DNA from: Erysipelotrichales bacterium
Lineage (GTDB): Bacteria; Bacillota_I; Bacilli_A; RFN20; CAG-826
Length of the DNA stretch: 48,989 nucleotides
Direction of reading: 5' to 3'
NCBI GenBank assembly: GCA_022508535.1
Contig: JAFLUZ010000014.1
Location: forward strand, 1 to 48,989
Shown: piece after piece, positions 28,435 to 36,749 of the stretch
Layout: each line of letters opens with the position of its first letter
Numbering within the stretch: position 1 is the first letter of the stretch
The notes under the pieces: generated by a model
Told to the model about the DNA's origin: nothing
Databases searched by the model: none
The model's input: the letters and a program-made list of their open reading frames with translations, nothing else
Position numbers and translations under genes: made by a program

Positions 28435-29736
28435 ATGCTTACGACTTCTATTATTGCTATTATTACTTGTATTTTATTAATCGTTTCTGTTTTGTTTCTA
28501 CCAAAAATAAAAATAAGGACTAGAGAAATTCACACTTATTGGATAGTGTGCTTAATTGGAGCAATATTTATGCTCATTTTTAATGACATATCATTTAAAG
28601 ATATTTACCAATCATTCACTTCACACTCTAATATCAATCCAATAAAAATACTCATTTTATTCTTTTCTATGACTTTACTATCTATATTTTTGGACGAGGT
28701 TGGATTTTTCAAATTATTAGCCACTAATGCGGCCCATTTAGCCAAAAAGAGTCAAATTAAATTATTTATAATACTTTATATATTAACTTCATTATTAACG
28801 ATTTTTACATCTAACGATATAGTAATTCTAACTTTCACTCCTTTTATTTGTTATTTCTGTAAGAATGCACATATAGATCCTAAACCATATTTAGTGGGAG
28901 AATTTGCCGCTGCAAATACGTGGAGCATGATGCTCATAATCGGAAATCCTACCAATATCTATTTAGCAACTGCAGCAAATATTGATTTTATTTCTTATTT
29001 AAAAGTCATGCTAGTTCCAACATTATTAGCAGGAATAGTGCAATTAGCGATAATTTATCTATTATTTAGAAAAAAACTCAATATTGCTATGAATTCTGAT
29101 TTTGAAGAACATATAAGTAATGATAAATTAGAAATTGGTGTTGGCCTTTTTCATTTAATTATATGTTTACTTTTATTAGTGATTTCTAGTTACATCAATA
29201 TACCAATGTGGATTATATCTTTGGTGTGTGCTATAAGTTTATTTATAATTGCTACAATCATTAGTCTTATTAATAAAAAAGGATTTAAGCACTTAATTTC
29301 CACATTAAAAAGAGCCCCATATGAACTTATACCTTTTGTTTTATCAATGTTTGTAATTGTTGCTGCTATTAATAAACAAAACATTTCTGGTCACTTATCA
29401 AAATTATTAGAAAATGGAAATCCAATATTTGCATATGGACTATCATCTTTCTTAATGTCAAATGTCATGAATAATATTCCAATGAGTGTGTTATTCTCGA
29501 CTTTACCAAACATGAGTAATAGCCTTAATAGTCTTCGCGCCACATATGCAACAATTATCGGATCTAATATCGGTGCGTTCTTATCTCCTATTGGCGCATT
29601 GGCAGGTATTATGTTTACGCAATTACTCAATAAATATGATGTGGATTATGGTTTTAAAACATTTATTAAATATGGATTTATTGTCGCAATTCCAACATTA
29701 TTAACTTCTTTGTTAATGTTATTCATAATTTTATAG
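28435..29736 (+). CDS. ArsB/SLC13-type membrane permease
   Basis: The 433-residue product has about eleven or twelve hydrophobic segments. TSNDIVILTFTPFICYFCK near residue 122 is the ArsB/NhaD (SLC13-related) ion-transporter signature. A second half-motif, SNVMNNIPMSVLFSTL, is near residue 340, with GSNIGAFLSPIGALAG after it. Such proteins export arsenite or exchange sodium for protons. No arsR or arsC lies nearby, so the substrate is open. It stops 62 bases before asnA; the two may share a transcript. Confidence 0.88.
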   Translation: MLTTSIIAIITCILLIVSVLFLPKIKIRTREIHTYWIVCLIGAIFMLIFNDISFKDIYQSFTSHSNINPIKILILFFSMTLLSIFLDEVGFFKLLATNAAHLAKKSQIKLFIILYILTSLLTIFTSNDIVILTFTPFICYFCKNAHIDPKPYLVGEFAAANTWSMMLIIGNPTNIYLATAANIDFISYLKVMLVPTLLAGIVQLAIIYLLFRKKLNIAMNSDFEEHISNDKLEIGVGLFHLIICLLLLVISSYINIPMWIISLVCAISLFIIATIISLINKKGFKHLISTLKRAPYELIPFVLSMFVIVAAINKQNISGHLSKLLENGNPIFAYGLSSFLMSNVMNNIPMSVLFSTLPNMSNSLNSLRATYATIIGSNIGAFLSPIGALAGIMFTQLLNKYDVDYGFKTFIKYGFIVAIPTLLTSLLMLFIIL

Positions 29737-29798
29737 TAATCTATGCTATACTAATAATCAATTATTCATAAATTAAAGCTTAAAAGGAAGTATTTTAT

Positions 29799-30788
29799 AT
29801 GGAAAACTACACATCAAAATTGAATCTAGTAGAAACTCAAGTTGCCATAAAATTTGTAAAAGACACGTTTCAACAATTACTTGCTAAAAAACTTAATTTA
29901 TTAAGAGTATCTGCCCCACTATTTGTTTTATCCACGAGTGGATTAAATGATGGCTTAAGTGGAAAGGAAACCCCAATTGCTTTTAATGTTCAAAAATATG
30001 AAGAAAATATTGAAATTGTCCATTCTCTTGCCAAATGGAAAAGAATGGCTTTAGCAAAATATAACTTTGCCCATGATAGTGGACTATATACCGATATGAA
30101 CGCTATAAGAAAAGATGAATCAGTTGACTTTTATCATTCTATTTATGTCGATCAATGGGATTGGGAAAAGGTCATTCAAGAAAATGAAAGAAATATGACG
30201 TATCTTAAAAAAGTAGTGAAAAAAATCTACTCCTGTCTTTACACTTTGAAAAACAAAGTTAACGATCGATATCCAATTTTAAATATTGATTTACCAAAAA
30301 ATATTTTCTTTATCTCCACAAAACAATTGGAAGCCAAATATCCTAATTTATCTAGAAAAGAAAGAGAAAATGCCATATGCCGCGAACATAAAGCTGTATT
30401 CTTATATCAAATAGGTGGAAATCTTAAAGATAAATTACCACATGACGCACGCGCTGCAGACTATGATGATTGGAAATTAAATGGAGATATCCTTTTATAT
30501 TACGATTTATACGACATGGCTTTTGAAATATCCAGTATGGGTATTAGAGTTAATAAGGATTCATTACTTAAGCAATTAAAAGCAAAAGGCGAAGAATATA
30601 AGTTAGAAAATGATTATTGTAAATCTATAATTAATAACACCATACCTCTGTCAATCGGAGGCGGAATTGGACAATCGCGCTTATCAATGTTTATGCTAAA
30701 AAAAGCACATATTGGTGAGGTACAAGTATCTATTTGGCCTAAAGAAATGATTGAGCAATTAGAAAAAGAAAATATTCATCTTCTTTAA
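29799..30788 (+). CDS. asnA: Aspartate-ammonia ligase
   Basis: AsnA makes asparagine from aspartate, ammonia and ATP; it is related to class II aminoacyl-tRNA synthetases. The 329-residue product is full length and has LNLVETQVAIKFVKDTF near the start, and then LLRVSAPLFVLSTSGLNDGL. VDQWDWEKVI, the family core, is near residue 119, and GGGIGQSRLSMFMLKKAHIGEVQVS lies near the end (read as GGGIGQSRLSMF and KKAHIGEVQVSIWP). AAAAGGAAG precedes the ATG, and a terminator follows. Confidence 0.97.
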   Translation: MENYTSKLNLVETQVAIKFVKDTFQQLLAKKLNLLRVSAPLFVLSTSGLNDGLSGKETPIAFNVQKYEENIEIVHSLAKWKRMALAKYNFAHDSGLYTDMNAIRKDESVDFYHSIYVDQWDWEKVIQENERNMTYLKKVVKKIYSCLYTLKNKVNDRYPILNIDLPKNIFFISTKQLEAKYPNLSRKERENAICREHKAVFLYQIGGNLKDKLPHDARAADYDDWKLNGDILLYYDLYDMAFEISSMGIRVNKDSLLKQLKAKGEEYKLENDYCKSIINNTIPLSIGGGIGQSRLSMFMLKKAHIGEVQVSIWPKEMIEQLEKENIHLL

Positions 30789-30797
30789 TTTTTAAAA

Positions 30798-30825
30798 GTT
30801 CTAGCAAAACGTGCTAGAGCTTTTT
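30798..30825 (+). terminator. Terminator of asnA
   Basis: GTTCTAGCA pairs with TGCTAGAGC (one G-U pair) around AAACG and is followed by five T. Confidence 0.85.
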
Positions 30826-30836
30826 AAACATATAAA

Positions 30837-30855
30837 TATATCGATTATCGATATA
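30837..30855. promoter_or_regulatory. Palindromic operator before the DUF2975 module
   Basis: TATATCGAT and ATCGATATA form a perfect 9 bp inverted repeat around one base. It ends 6 bases before the -35. The operon encodes an XRE-type regulator, the likely ligand; this is inference. Confidence 0.5.
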
Positions 30856-30861
30856 AATATA

Positions 30862-30890
30862 TTGTAATTATATATATTCGCAATTATAAT
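30862..30890 (+). promoter_or_regulatory. Promoter of the DUF2975-YozG module
   Basis: TTGTAA (30862-30867) and a perfect TATAAT (30885-30890) are 17 bases apart. The AAGGAG ribosome binding site starts about 7 bases after the -10, so the leader is very short. Confidence 0.65.
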
Positions 30891-30910
30891 AACATTAAGG
30901 AGATGCAAAT

Positions 30911-31417
30911 ATGAAAAAATCTAGCTGTATAGGATTAACTATTGGAATAACTTTTGCCATAATTATCACATTTTTTATTTCATTTATAATTGCACCATTA
31001 ATTCTTTCATTAGAATTATTTGGTTTACAAGATGCTGAATTTACGCCAGAATATGTAGCCCGCTTTAATAAAGAAACAATTTTTATCATTATTTTATCTA
31101 TATTATATATTTTAGTATTGATAACAATGGTTGTAATAGTTTTTAAAACATACAAAAAGGAAACTACTAATCTATCTAAGTTAAAAAATCTTTCGAAAAC
31201 AATTACAATTATTTCTTTAATTCTAGTTTTAGGATATTTTATTGGAACTATAATAATAAATTATATAAATAATTTCCATAAAATTAATTGGGGAACTTTC
31301 GTTTTTATATCCTGCCCTGCTTTTTTATACATTGGTATTATATTTTATTTTTATTTTACTATACTTATTGCCTCCGAGAATAATGAGCTAAAGGACATCG
31401 AGGAAAACACAATATGA
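30911..31417 (+). CDS. DUF2975-type membrane protein
   Basis: The 168-residue product has about four hydrophobic segments. Its ending NELKDIEENTI resembles the ELKEENDLTI type of tail common in DUF2975 proteins. They usually precede a small YozG-like regulator and are thought to hold it or sense for it; the mechanism is not established. It has AAGGAG before its ATG and overlaps the next gene by ATGA. Function of this copy is inferred from context. Confidence 0.75.
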   Translation: MKKSSCIGLTIGITFAIIITFFISFIIAPLILSLELFGLQDAEFTPEYVARFNKETIFIIILSILYILVLITMVVIVFKTYKKETTNLSKLKNLSKTITIISLILVLGYFIGTIIINYINNFHKINWGTFVFISCPAFLYIGIIFYFYFTILIASENNELKDIEENTI

Positions 31418-31926
31418 AAAACGAATCACTTGATATAACTACAAAGTCAAAAAAATGGAAATTCATTTGCATATTTATATTAATTACAAATATTTTATGC
31501 ACTCTATTTGTAGCGTATTATTTTGGATATTCAAAACCAAATACTATTTCTTTTAACAAATCTATAAGTTCATACAATAGTGATGTAATGAATACTTTGT
31601 TATATATAAACGCTTATATAGTTGTAATATCTAGTATAATCCAAACAATTTCATTATTTTGCTTTATTATTATGTTTTTCAAAAACAATAATGACAATCT
31701 AAAATATAAAATCGCCAAGAAATTTTTCTTTATTGCCACGATATTTACAATCGCAACATTTATAAGTTATACACTTATTGAATACATGAATTACAATATA
31801 TCACATTACATCATTACGATTTTAGAATTGCTATTGGTGGTAGGAATCTATATAATGACCTTCGCGTTTATTAATGAACTTAATAGCCATTTCTTAATGA
31901 AAAACGAAATGAGGGATTATTTATGA
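31414..31926 (+). CDS. Second DUF2975-like membrane protein
   Basis: The 170-residue product has four hydrophobic segments (IFILITNILCTLFVAYY, IYINAYIVVISSI-like, FFFIATIFTIATF, ILELLLVVGIYIM) and a short polar tail (FINELNSHFLMKNEMRDYL). This layout matches the preceding gene, with the tail less well conserved. It overlaps its neighbours on both sides by ATGA. Two such proteins in a row before one regulator is uncommon in my experience. Confidence 0.65.
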   Translation: MKNESLDITTKSKKWKFICIFILITNILCTLFVAYYFGYSKPNTISFNKSISSYNSDVMNTLLYINAYIVVISSIIQTISLFCFIIMFFKNNNDNLKYKIAKKFFFIATIFTIATFISYTLIEYMNYNISHYIITILELLLVVGIYIMTFAFINELNSHFLMKNEMRDYL

Positions 31927-32135
31927 TTAGAATTAATTTAGATGTTGTATTAGCCAAAAAGCGAATGAAAGTAACCGAATTAGCAGAAAAAGTTGGTTTA
32001 ACATATGCAAATATATCAACTTTAAAAAACGAACGTGTAAGAGCCATTCGCATTACTACACTAAATAAAATATGTGAAGTATTAGAATGTCAACCTGGTG
32101 ATATTTTAGAATACATTAGCGATAAAAACTCTTAA
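31923..32135 (+). CDS. YozG-type XRE transcriptional regulator
   Basis: This is a 70-residue, single-domain helix-turn-helix protein. The recognition region is VTELAEKVGLTYANISTLKN (residues 17-36), and ECQPGDILEYISDKNS is the usual end of YozG-like proteins. It probably represses its own operon through the palindrome at 30837-30855. It lies third after two DUF2975-like membrane genes, overlapping the second by four bases. Confidence 0.88.
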   Translation: MIRINLDVVLAKKRMKVTELAEKVGLTYANISTLKNERVRAIRITTLNKICEVLECQPGDILEYISDKNS

Positions 32136-32157
32136 TTAAACACACCTTTAAAAATTT

Positions 32158-32187
32158 ACTCTAGCATCAATTACTAGAGTTTTTTTT
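32158..32187 (+). terminator. Terminator of the DUF2975-YozG operon
   Basis: ACTCTAG and CTAGAGT form a 7 bp stem around nine bases, followed by seven T. Confidence 0.8.
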
Positions 32188-32195
32188 ATATCGCT

Positions 32196-32224
32196 TTGAC
32201 AACCGAACTAATTATAAGTATAAT
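32196..32224 (+). promoter_or_regulatory. Consensus promoter of the thioesterase gene
   Basis: TTGACA (32196-32201), 17 bases, TATAAT (32219-32224): both boxes are perfect consensus. It begins only 9 bases after the preceding terminator. Confidence 0.85.
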
Positions 32225-32229
32225 TAGTT
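32206..32229. promoter_or_regulatory. 24 bp palindromic operator over the thioesterase -10
   Basis: AACTAATTATA (32206-32216) and TATAATTAGTT (32219-32229) are perfect inverted copies around AG. The right arm contains the whole -10 box, so a dimeric repressor bound here would block the promoter. The palindrome is seen; the repressor is inferred and not identified. Confidence 0.6.
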
Positions 32230-32254
32230 GGCTATTTATGAGGAGACTTTCATT

Positions 32255-32641
32255 ATGGAAATAGGAATTAAAAATACACTTGAATTAGTTGTAAATCAAA
32301 ACAATACTGCAAAAAACATGGGAAGTGGAAATTTAGAAGTATTTTCAACTCCAAGTATGATTGCGTTAATTGAAGAAACCGCATGGAAAAGTGTTGAACC
32401 ATTTTTAAATGATGGAGAAAGCACTGTGGGAACAAAACTTGATATTAATCACCTTTCCGCAACCCCAATAGGTATGAAAGTAACATGCAATACTGAGCTA
32501 GTTGAAATTGATAATAGAAAACTCGTATTCCGTGTTGCAGTTTACGATGAAGTTTGTAAAATTGGTGAAGGGATTCACGAACGCTTTATTATAAGTAACG
32601 AAAAATTTATGGAAAAAACAAATAAAAAGTTAAATTCGTAA
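32255..32641 (+). CDS. Hot-dog-fold thioesterase (FlK-like)
   Basis: The 128-residue product begins MEIGIKNTLELVVNQNNTA and fits the single-domain acyl-CoA thioesterase family that includes fluoroacetyl-CoA thioesterase FlK. It has STPSMIALIEETAWKSVEPFL, with the conserved Glu of the central helix, and GTKLDINHLSATPIGMKV. Its natural substrate cannot be deduced. The frame extends to 32228, but ATG at 32255 follows GAGGAG well. It stands alone between a consensus promoter with an operator and the next gene. Confidence 0.85.
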   Translation: MEIGIKNTLELVVNQNNTAKNMGSGNLEVFSTPSMIALIEETAWKSVEPFLNDGESTVGTKLDINHLSATPIGMKVTCNTELVEIDNRKLVFRVAVYDEVCKIGEGIHERFIISNEKFMEKTNKKLNS

Positions 32642-32722
32642 ACTAGTATTTTTTAGAAATTATAAATATATCTTATATTGAAAACATAAAACATTTATAA
32701 TAATCATAGGAGAAAAATTAAT

Positions 32723-33739
32723 ATGAAAAAATTATTTACATTATTAGCCTTTGCTACATTACTCACTGGATGTGCATTTGGCTCAAGTACAAGTCAAAAC
32801 AGTGAAAAATCAGTTTCAGATAATCCGGGTTCAACATCAGATGTAACTTCGCTTACACCATCAGATTCAACATCGGATACCTCTACAGTTACTCCAGATC
32901 CTATTGTTGATTTAGATCAACTAAAAGAGCAATATGGTGAATTTAGTATTACTACTGAAAAAGGTGATGAGCCTATTTTATCAAGTGATGGTAAAATATA
33001 TACAATTACAGTATCAGCAGCAAAAAGCGCTTATACTATTTCCGGTTATTTTGAAGGACAAATTGTCATTAATAATGAAAATGAACTAGACTCTTATAAA
33101 GGTGTTGAATTGACGCTTAGTAACGCTTGTTTAGTTTATAATTCTGGATCCACTATCGACTATCAAGTTGATGGCAAAAATGTCGAGGTGAAAGCAAAAA
33201 AGAATACTGAAAACTATATTATCAATTTAAGCGAAGTGTCTAGCGATTCTGCAATTAACTCTGGAAAAAATATTGAAGTTGATGGAAAAGGCATTCTTAA
33301 TATCATAACAGAATCAAGTCATGGTTTAAAAGCCGATGACACAATTAGATTCTATGACGCTCCTACTATTAACATCACTTCTGGACATGACGCAATTCAT
33401 GCTGCCAAGTTCGTTTCAAATAACGAAGAAGTAGCCGAAGATTTAGAAGAATTTACTGGTACATTAAATGTATTATCTGCACTATCTCAAGCCTTTGATT
33501 GCACAACATCAAAAGGCAAAGGAAAGATTACATTATTAACAGGTATATATAATATTAATAATTGTGAATCAGCATTTAAAACTGATGTATCTTTAACTAT
33601 TGGAAGTACTGTTGTGGTTAGTAACTTAACAAGTGATCCTGTTGTAAGAGGAGATAATTCTACTGGAGTTACTATTGAAATTACTGAAACTGGTTCATTT
33701 ACTGTCGATGGTGTCGATTATACTGAAACAAATATTTAA
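32723..33739 (+). CDS. Lipoprotein, Cthe_2159-type carbohydrate-binding
   Basis: The 338-residue product has a lipoprotein signal with LLTGC (Cys17) and a serine/threonine-rich linker to about residue 65. One domain follows that resembles the start of Cthe_2159, a calcium-binding beta-helix from Clostridium thermocellum that binds cellulose and pectin. Repeated motifs such as SHGLKADDTIRFYDAP and GHDAIHAAKFVS mark the turns of the helix. It is about half the length of the gene that follows, and lacks its glycine-rich part. AGGAG lies before the ATG. Confidence 0.82.
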   Translation: MKKLFTLLAFATLLTGCAFGSSTSQNSEKSVSDNPGSTSDVTSLTPSDSTSDTSTVTPDPIVDLDQLKEQYGEFSITTEKGDEPILSSDGKIYTITVSAAKSAYTISGYFEGQIVINNENELDSYKGVELTLSNACLVYNSGSTIDYQVDGKNVEVKAKKNTENYIINLSEVSSDSAINSGKNIEVDGKGILNIITESSHGLKADDTIRFYDAPTINITSGHDAIHAAKFVSNNEEVAEDLEEFTGTLNVLSALSQAFDCTTSKGKGKITLLTGIYNINNCESAFKTDVSLTIGSTVVVSNLTSDPVVRGDNSTGVTIEITETGSFTVDGVDYTETNI

Positions 33740-33765
33740 CCAATTAATAAGATAGAAAGCAAATT

Positions 33766-35871
33766 ATGAAAAAACCTATTCTTAAATTAGCTTTATTTTT
33801 GTCGGCTGGTGTTCTCATAAGCTGTGGGCAACTTAAAACGTCAAATCCACATGATAATTCACTACCAGTCACTAACGGCAGTTCAACTTCTATAACAGGC
33901 AGCAATTCTGCCACTAAAAATGATGGTAGTGGGATTGATAATAGTATTTACGTTGGTGAAGAAACGACTTCAGACTTTTCAATAACTACTTCAAATGGTA
34001 TATATTCTAAAGATAACAACATATATACAATTTCTGATTATGGAACTTATACATTAAGTGGTTCATTAAATGGTCAAATATATGTTAATGTTGAAGAAAC
34101 AAGCGATGGCAAATCAACTGTAGAATTAGAATTAAATAATGTAAGTATAACTTATGGAAATAATTCACCTATATTTGTTGCTTCTGCTGATGAAGTCAAA
34201 ATTAAAGCATTAAAAAATACTTATAATACCATCAATGATACAAGAAACTCAAAAACAGAAGATCTAGATGAACAAGGCGAAGGAGCTATATATTCAAAAT
34301 GCGATTTAAAACTTGCTGGAAGTGGTATTTTAATTGTTAATGGTTCTTATAACAATGGCGTTCACACTAGCGATGATTTAGATATTAAAAACATCGCCTT
34401 AAAATCTACTGCACCAAATAACGCAATTAAAGGTAATGACTCCATTTCAATCAAAAGCGGTTCAATTACTGCAATATCAACCGGTGGAGATGGATTAAAA
34501 ACTTCAAATTCCAATATTTCTTCAAAAGGAAATCAAAAAGGAACTATTGAAATATTAGGTGGAAAAATTGATATCAATGCTGCTTGTGATGGCATAGATG
34601 CCGCATACGATGTAAACATTTTAGATGATGAATCAGCTAATACATCCCCAGAAATCACTATCTATACAAATAAATATTCAGATTACACTGGTGAGGTTGC
34701 AACACCATCTACTGAAAAAATGTATATAAAAACAACTTCAAATAATTATCGATACGCTTGTTATTTTTATGATACCGATCAAAACGATGGAGCATGGGCT
34801 GATGCTACGTTTGATAAAAGCACACAAACTGGTGGCGGTGGTCGTACAACTAATTATTATTACTCTGTTAATCGACCAACAAATGCTAAAAGTTTAAAAA
34901 TATATGCATTTAATTCATCCCAAACTTCAAACTCATTAACCAACTATACAGCGGTATCAAGCGGGAAAACTATAAATACCAACTATGACACAGCAAGTAT
35001 TACAATAAGTGGATCAACTATTTATCTCGACTGGACAAATTATTCTAGTGGTCAAGGGGGTATGGGAGGCCCTGGCGGCTGGGGTGGCATGGGTCCAGGA
35101 GGCGGAAATGATAGTAATAAAGATAAAGCCGACTATTCTGCCAAAGGAATCAAAGCTGCTAACAATATAAATATTTCTGGCGGTTCCACTTATATTAAAG
35201 CTTATGATGATGGTATTCATGCAAACTATGGCGAAACATTAGAAAATGGAAGTACTGGAACTGGTGATGTTATTATCACTGGTGGAAATACTACAGTTTA
35301 TGCCTCAGATGACGGCATTCACGCTGACCGATACTTAAGAATATCTGGTGGCGTTAATACTGTCGAATACTCTTATGAAGCATTCGAAGGAAATCAAATA
35401 TATATTAGTGGTGGTATTAATAGCGTTTACGCCACCGATGATGCAATTAACGCTAGCAATAATGCAAACACCGCTAGATTAAGTGCAACAATTAATGTAA
35501 GCGGTGGCTACACATTTGCTGCTGTCTCTTTATCTGGAGATACCGATTGTATTGATTCAAATGGAACATATGTCCAAACTGGTGGTACGATGATTGCTTG
35601 TGGACCAAATAGTAGTATGGCTTCTGCTTTAGATACTGATGGGGCTGTCACTTTATCTGGTGGTTCACTTATTCTCTTTGGTTCATATGAAAAAACACCA
35701 TCATTATCTAATGGCGTAACAAAAAGTACACAAAGTGGTACATATTCTAATAAGATTTACACAATCAACTATAGTAACGGAGAAAGTATTTCAACGCTAA
35801 AACTCCCAAATCAATCTTACCGAAATATTAATTCTTTCTCTGTTAATGGTACGATAACTAGCGTTGCATAA
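33766..35871 (+). CDS. Large lipoprotein, Cthe_2159-type carbohydrate-binding
   Basis: The 701-residue product has a lipoprotein signal with Cys20 (LISC), a Ser/Thr linker and a domain like its neighbour. The beta-helix turns are marked by repeated D(G/A)I(D/H)A motifs: DGIDAAYD, DGIHANYG, DGIHADRY and DAINASNN. Between the parts lies an unusual insertion with aromatic residues (RYACYFYDTDQNDGAW) and a glycine-rich stretch (GQGGMGGPGGWGGMGPGGG, near residue 430). It probably binds carbohydrate or calcium outside the cell. It starts 26 bases after the previous gene and ends at a terminator. Confidence 0.85.
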   Translation: MKKPILKLALFLSAGVLISCGQLKTSNPHDNSLPVTNGSSTSITGSNSATKNDGSGIDNSIYVGEETTSDFSITTSNGIYSKDNNIYTISDYGTYTLSGSLNGQIYVNVEETSDGKSTVELELNNVSITYGNNSPIFVASADEVKIKALKNTYNTINDTRNSKTEDLDEQGEGAIYSKCDLKLAGSGILIVNGSYNNGVHTSDDLDIKNIALKSTAPNNAIKGNDSISIKSGSITAISTGGDGLKTSNSNISSKGNQKGTIEILGGKIDINAACDGIDAAYDVNILDDESANTSPEITIYTNKYSDYTGEVATPSTEKMYIKTTSNNYRYACYFYDTDQNDGAWADATFDKSTQTGGGGRTTNYYYSVNRPTNAKSLKIYAFNSSQTSNSLTNYTAVSSGKTINTNYDTASITISGSTIYLDWTNYSSGQGGMGGPGGWGGMGPGGGNDSNKDKADYSAKGIKAANNINISGGSTYIKAYDDGIHANYGETLENGSTGTGDVIITGGNTTVYASDDGIHADRYLRISGGVNTVEYSYEAFEGNQIYISGGINSVYATDDAINASNNANTARLSATINVSGGYTFAAVSLSGDTDCIDSNGTYVQTGGTMIACGPNSSMASALDTDGAVTLSGGSLILFGSYEKTPSLSNGVTKSTQSGTYSNKIYTINYSNGESISTLKLPNQSYRNINSFSVNGTITSVA

Positions 35872-35886
35872 AATTACACAAATTTA

Positions 35887-35916
35887 AATGGTCGTAAATA
35901 ACACGACCATTTTTTA
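35887..35916 (+). terminator. Terminator after the carbohydrate-binding lipoproteins
   Basis: AATGGTCGT and ACGACCATT form a perfect 9 bp stem with a seven-base loop, followed by a T run. Confidence 0.88.
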
Positions 35917-36001
35917 GTTGATTACATAAATATTGCAATAATTTTTTTGAATAAAGTATAATCTTGCAATATATAACCATTTTTTTGAAATAGTAGTTTA
36001 A

Positions 36002-36568
36002 TTAATTAATTATGTGTAACAACACATCTAATAAAACAATTATAAGTACTGCTGCAATTGCCACAATCCAAGCAAAATGAAAACCCATGAAAATCATTAC
36101 AATCATCATTGCCGTTAAAACAAGTAAATCAGCAGATAATATGGTCCATATTCTCTTAAACCATAATTTTGTAAATACTATTAGCACAATAGAGGCAAAG
36201 GCCAATGCAAATAAATAACTCATATAGGCCATTTTTATATTTCCTAATTTTAAGCCAAAGAAAACTACAGTTGCTATTAAGAAACATAATCCTGATGAGA
36301 TAAGTGTAACAAGTAATCTATTTTTCGTTTTATTTGACTCTTTTACAACATTCTCTTTTGATATTAATTGATCAATAGTTATATTAAATAAAGAAGCAAT
36401 ACATTTCATAGTAAAAACATCTGGTATTGTATCGCCATTTTCCCATTTACTAATTGCTTTATCACTATATGATAATTTCTCTGCTAATTCTTGTTGATTC
36501 CAGTTCTTATCTTTACGCAATCTCAAAAGATTAGTGGCAAAATTCTCTCGAAGTTCTTTTTCATCCAT
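36002..36568 (-). CDS. XRE-type regulator with membrane domain
   Basis: The first 60 or so of 188 residues are a helix-turn-helix domain (NWNQQELAEKLSYSDKAISKWENGDTIPD, here QQELAEKLSYSDKAISKWE). The rest has four hydrophobic segments, so the protein should tether the regulator to the membrane. Such proteins probably sense membrane stress. ATG at 36568 lies 11 bases after GGGAGG; the open frame begins at a GTG. Its promoter adjoins a repeat array that also lies before the divergent haemolysin III gene, and it may control both. Confidence 0.88.
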   Translation of the reverse strand: MDEKELRENFATNLLRLRKDKNWNQQELAEKLSYSDKAISKWENGDTIPDVFTMKCIASLFNITIDQLISKENVVKESNKTKNRLLVTLISSGLCFLIATVVFFGLKLGNIKMAYMSYLFALAFASIVLIVFTKLWFKRIWTILSADLLVLTAMMIVMIFMGFHFAWIVAIAAVLIIVLLDVLLHIIN

Positions 36569-36592
36569 AATACTATTGCCTCCCACTTAAAA

Positions 36593-36620
36593 TATTACAT
36601 TTTAGGCTTAAAATAGTCAA
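36593..36620 (-). promoter_or_regulatory. Promoter of the membrane-anchored regulator
   Basis: On the minus strand TTGACT (36615-36620) and TAATAT (36593-36598) are 16 bases apart. The -35 shares two bases with the palindrome next to it. Confidence 0.6.
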
Positions 36621-36681
36621 TTCTCTTCGCAAGAGAATTAATTTTTTATATGAGAGAATTTAAAAATCAATGGAGAGAATT
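36619..36681. repeat. Phased repeat array between two divergent genes
   Basis: AATTCTCTT (36619-36627) and AAGAGAATT (36631-36639) are an inverted pair around CGC. GAGAGAATT recurs at 36652-36660 and 36673-36681. The three same-direction copies start exactly 21 bases apart, about two helical turns. It is a likely binding array for the adjoining XRE regulator. Confidence 0.6.
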
Positions 36682-36749
36682 TGCTTTTTTTCATTAGCGT
36701 GCATTCACTCTCACTTCCTCATAAAATACAACTAAGGCAGGTGATAAAA

